Program-made: the position numbers and the translations under genes
Part shown: one piece after another, positions 5,175-5,747 of the stretch
Layout: each line of letters begins with the position of its first letter
How positions within the stretch are numbered: position 1 is the first letter of the stretch
Notes under the pieces: model-generated
Databases searched by the model: none
The model's input: only the letters and a program-made list of their open reading frames with translations
Told to the model about the DNA's origin: nothing
NCBI GenBank assembly: GCA_017622635.1
Contig: JAGAQS010000140.1
Location: 1-5,747, forward strand
Direction: 5' to 3'
Length of the DNA: 5,747 nucleotides
Source of the DNA: Ruminococcus sp.
GTDB taxonomy: Bacteria > Bacillota > Clostridia > Oscillospirales > Ruminococcaceae

Positions 5175-5747
5175 ATGAAGTACTTTGATTTTCACACACA
5201 CGCATTTACAGACACACTCGCCGAGCGTGCTTTATCGTCCCTCGCCGATACAAGCGGAAAAATTCCCGCAACCGACGGCACTGTAAACGGTCTCCATAAA
5301 ATAATGAAAAAAAACGGAATTAACGAATTTTTATTGTTACCCGTTGCAACAAAACCGTCACAGCAGATTTCAATAAACAACTGGGCTTCCGAAATAATGG
5401 GAAACGGCATATATTCCTGCGGAACGGTTCACCCCGATTCAGATGACGCACTGAACGAAATTGAACGTATAAAATCACTCGGTCTCTGCGGTGTTAAATT
5501 CCACTCCGAATATCAGAAGTTCTGTCCCGACGAAGAAAGAATGTTCCCGATATACGAAAAAATCGCCGAACAAGGTCTTATAGCCGTATTTCACGGTGGA
5601 TATGACCCTTTCGGAACTGAAAATATAAGATGTACACCGCAACGTATGGCATATGCTGTGAAAAGAGTTCCTCAGCTTGAATTTGTTGTCGCACATCTCG
5701 GTGGTATATACGTATGGGACGACGTTGAAAAATATCTTGCAGGACGC
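5175..5747 (+). CDS. Amidohydrolase-like metal-dependent hydrolase, N-terminal part, cut by window edge
   Basis: The frame is open for 191 codons to the right edge. The protein starts MKYFDFHTHAF with the H-x-H pair (His7, His9) that binds metal in amidohydrolase TIM barrels. Further markers follow in barrel order: VHPD (85-88), GVKFH (106-110, Lys108/His110), FHGG (139-142, His140) and VAHLGG (172-177, His174). This matches the Amidohydro_2-type family (PF04909), cytoplasmic enzymes that hydrolyse or decarboxylate small substrates; the substrate cannot be told from the sequence. The late catalytic Asp lies beyond the window. The ATG at 5175 is six bases after the stop of the ArsR gene and has GGAG (5163-5166) inside that gene's last codons, so the two are translationally coupled. 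A hydrolase, not an efflux pump, is therefore the immediate partner of the metal sensor. Confidence 0.9.
   Translation, partial: MKYFDFHTHAFTDTLAERALSSLADTSGKIPATDGTVNGLHKIMKKNGINEFLLLPVATKPSQQISINNWASEIMGNGIYSCGTVHPDSDDALNEIERIKSLGLCGVKFHSEYQKFCPDEERMFPIYEKIAEQGLIAVFHGGYDPFGTENIRCTPQRMAYAVKRVPQLEFVVAHLGGIYVWDDVEKYLAGR

Noticed and set aside
5192..5696. Minus-strand open frames opposite the amidohydrolase gene
   Set aside because: They are antisense shadows of a frame with clear metal-binding motifs.

Overview
The window looks like chromosomal DNA from a low-GC Gram-positive gut-type Clostridia, most likely Ruminococcus or a close relative in the Oscillospiraceae. The reasons are the AT-rich sequence, strong GGAGG-type ribosome binding sites, sigma-A-like promoters, a lipoprotein signal without outer-membrane genes, and family members typical of that group. 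This assignment is by impression, not by a database search.

Left part, minus strand (1-1290). A secreted protein runs off the left edge (start at 314). Its promoter has a good -10 but no recognisable -35, and just upstream lie three tandem 11-bp repeats (364-396) that resemble the binding array of an OmpR/PhoP-type response regulator. A clear intrinsic terminator (400-428) separates it from a 260-residue lipoprotein (433-1215) with a folded core and a long, lysine- and arginine-free glutamate-rich tail.

Centre, minus strand (1288-4197). Four closely packed genes read leftward from one good promoter (4236-4264): a two-pass membrane protein, an acidic DUF4375/DMP19-like protein starting at an overlapping TTG, a 114-residue protein of unknown function, and the bifunctional NAD(P)H-hydrate repair enzyme Nnr. 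The small proteins resemble families often found as immunity or DNA-mimic proteins, but no toxin is visible here, so that role is only a possibility.

Right part, plus strand (4321-5747). A divergent sigma-A promoter drives a cysteine-rich three-pass membrane protein, an ArsR/SmtB-family metal-sensing repressor that appears to keep two complete kinds of metal site (alpha3N cysteines and the alpha5 D-x-H...H-x-x-E set), and an amidohydrolase-like TIM-barrel enzyme cut by the right edge. The 172-bp divergent spacer carries an imperfect 13-4-13 dyad touching the plus-strand -35 box, the best candidate for the repressor's own operator. No cation-efflux pump is visible, which is the odd point about this sensor operon.

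There are no RNA genes, CRISPR arrays, insertion sequences or attachment sites that I can support. No wholly new system is demonstrated. The observations most worth checking are the 11-bp repeat array, the metal-sensor operon with its candidate operator, and the small-protein cluster in front of nnr.
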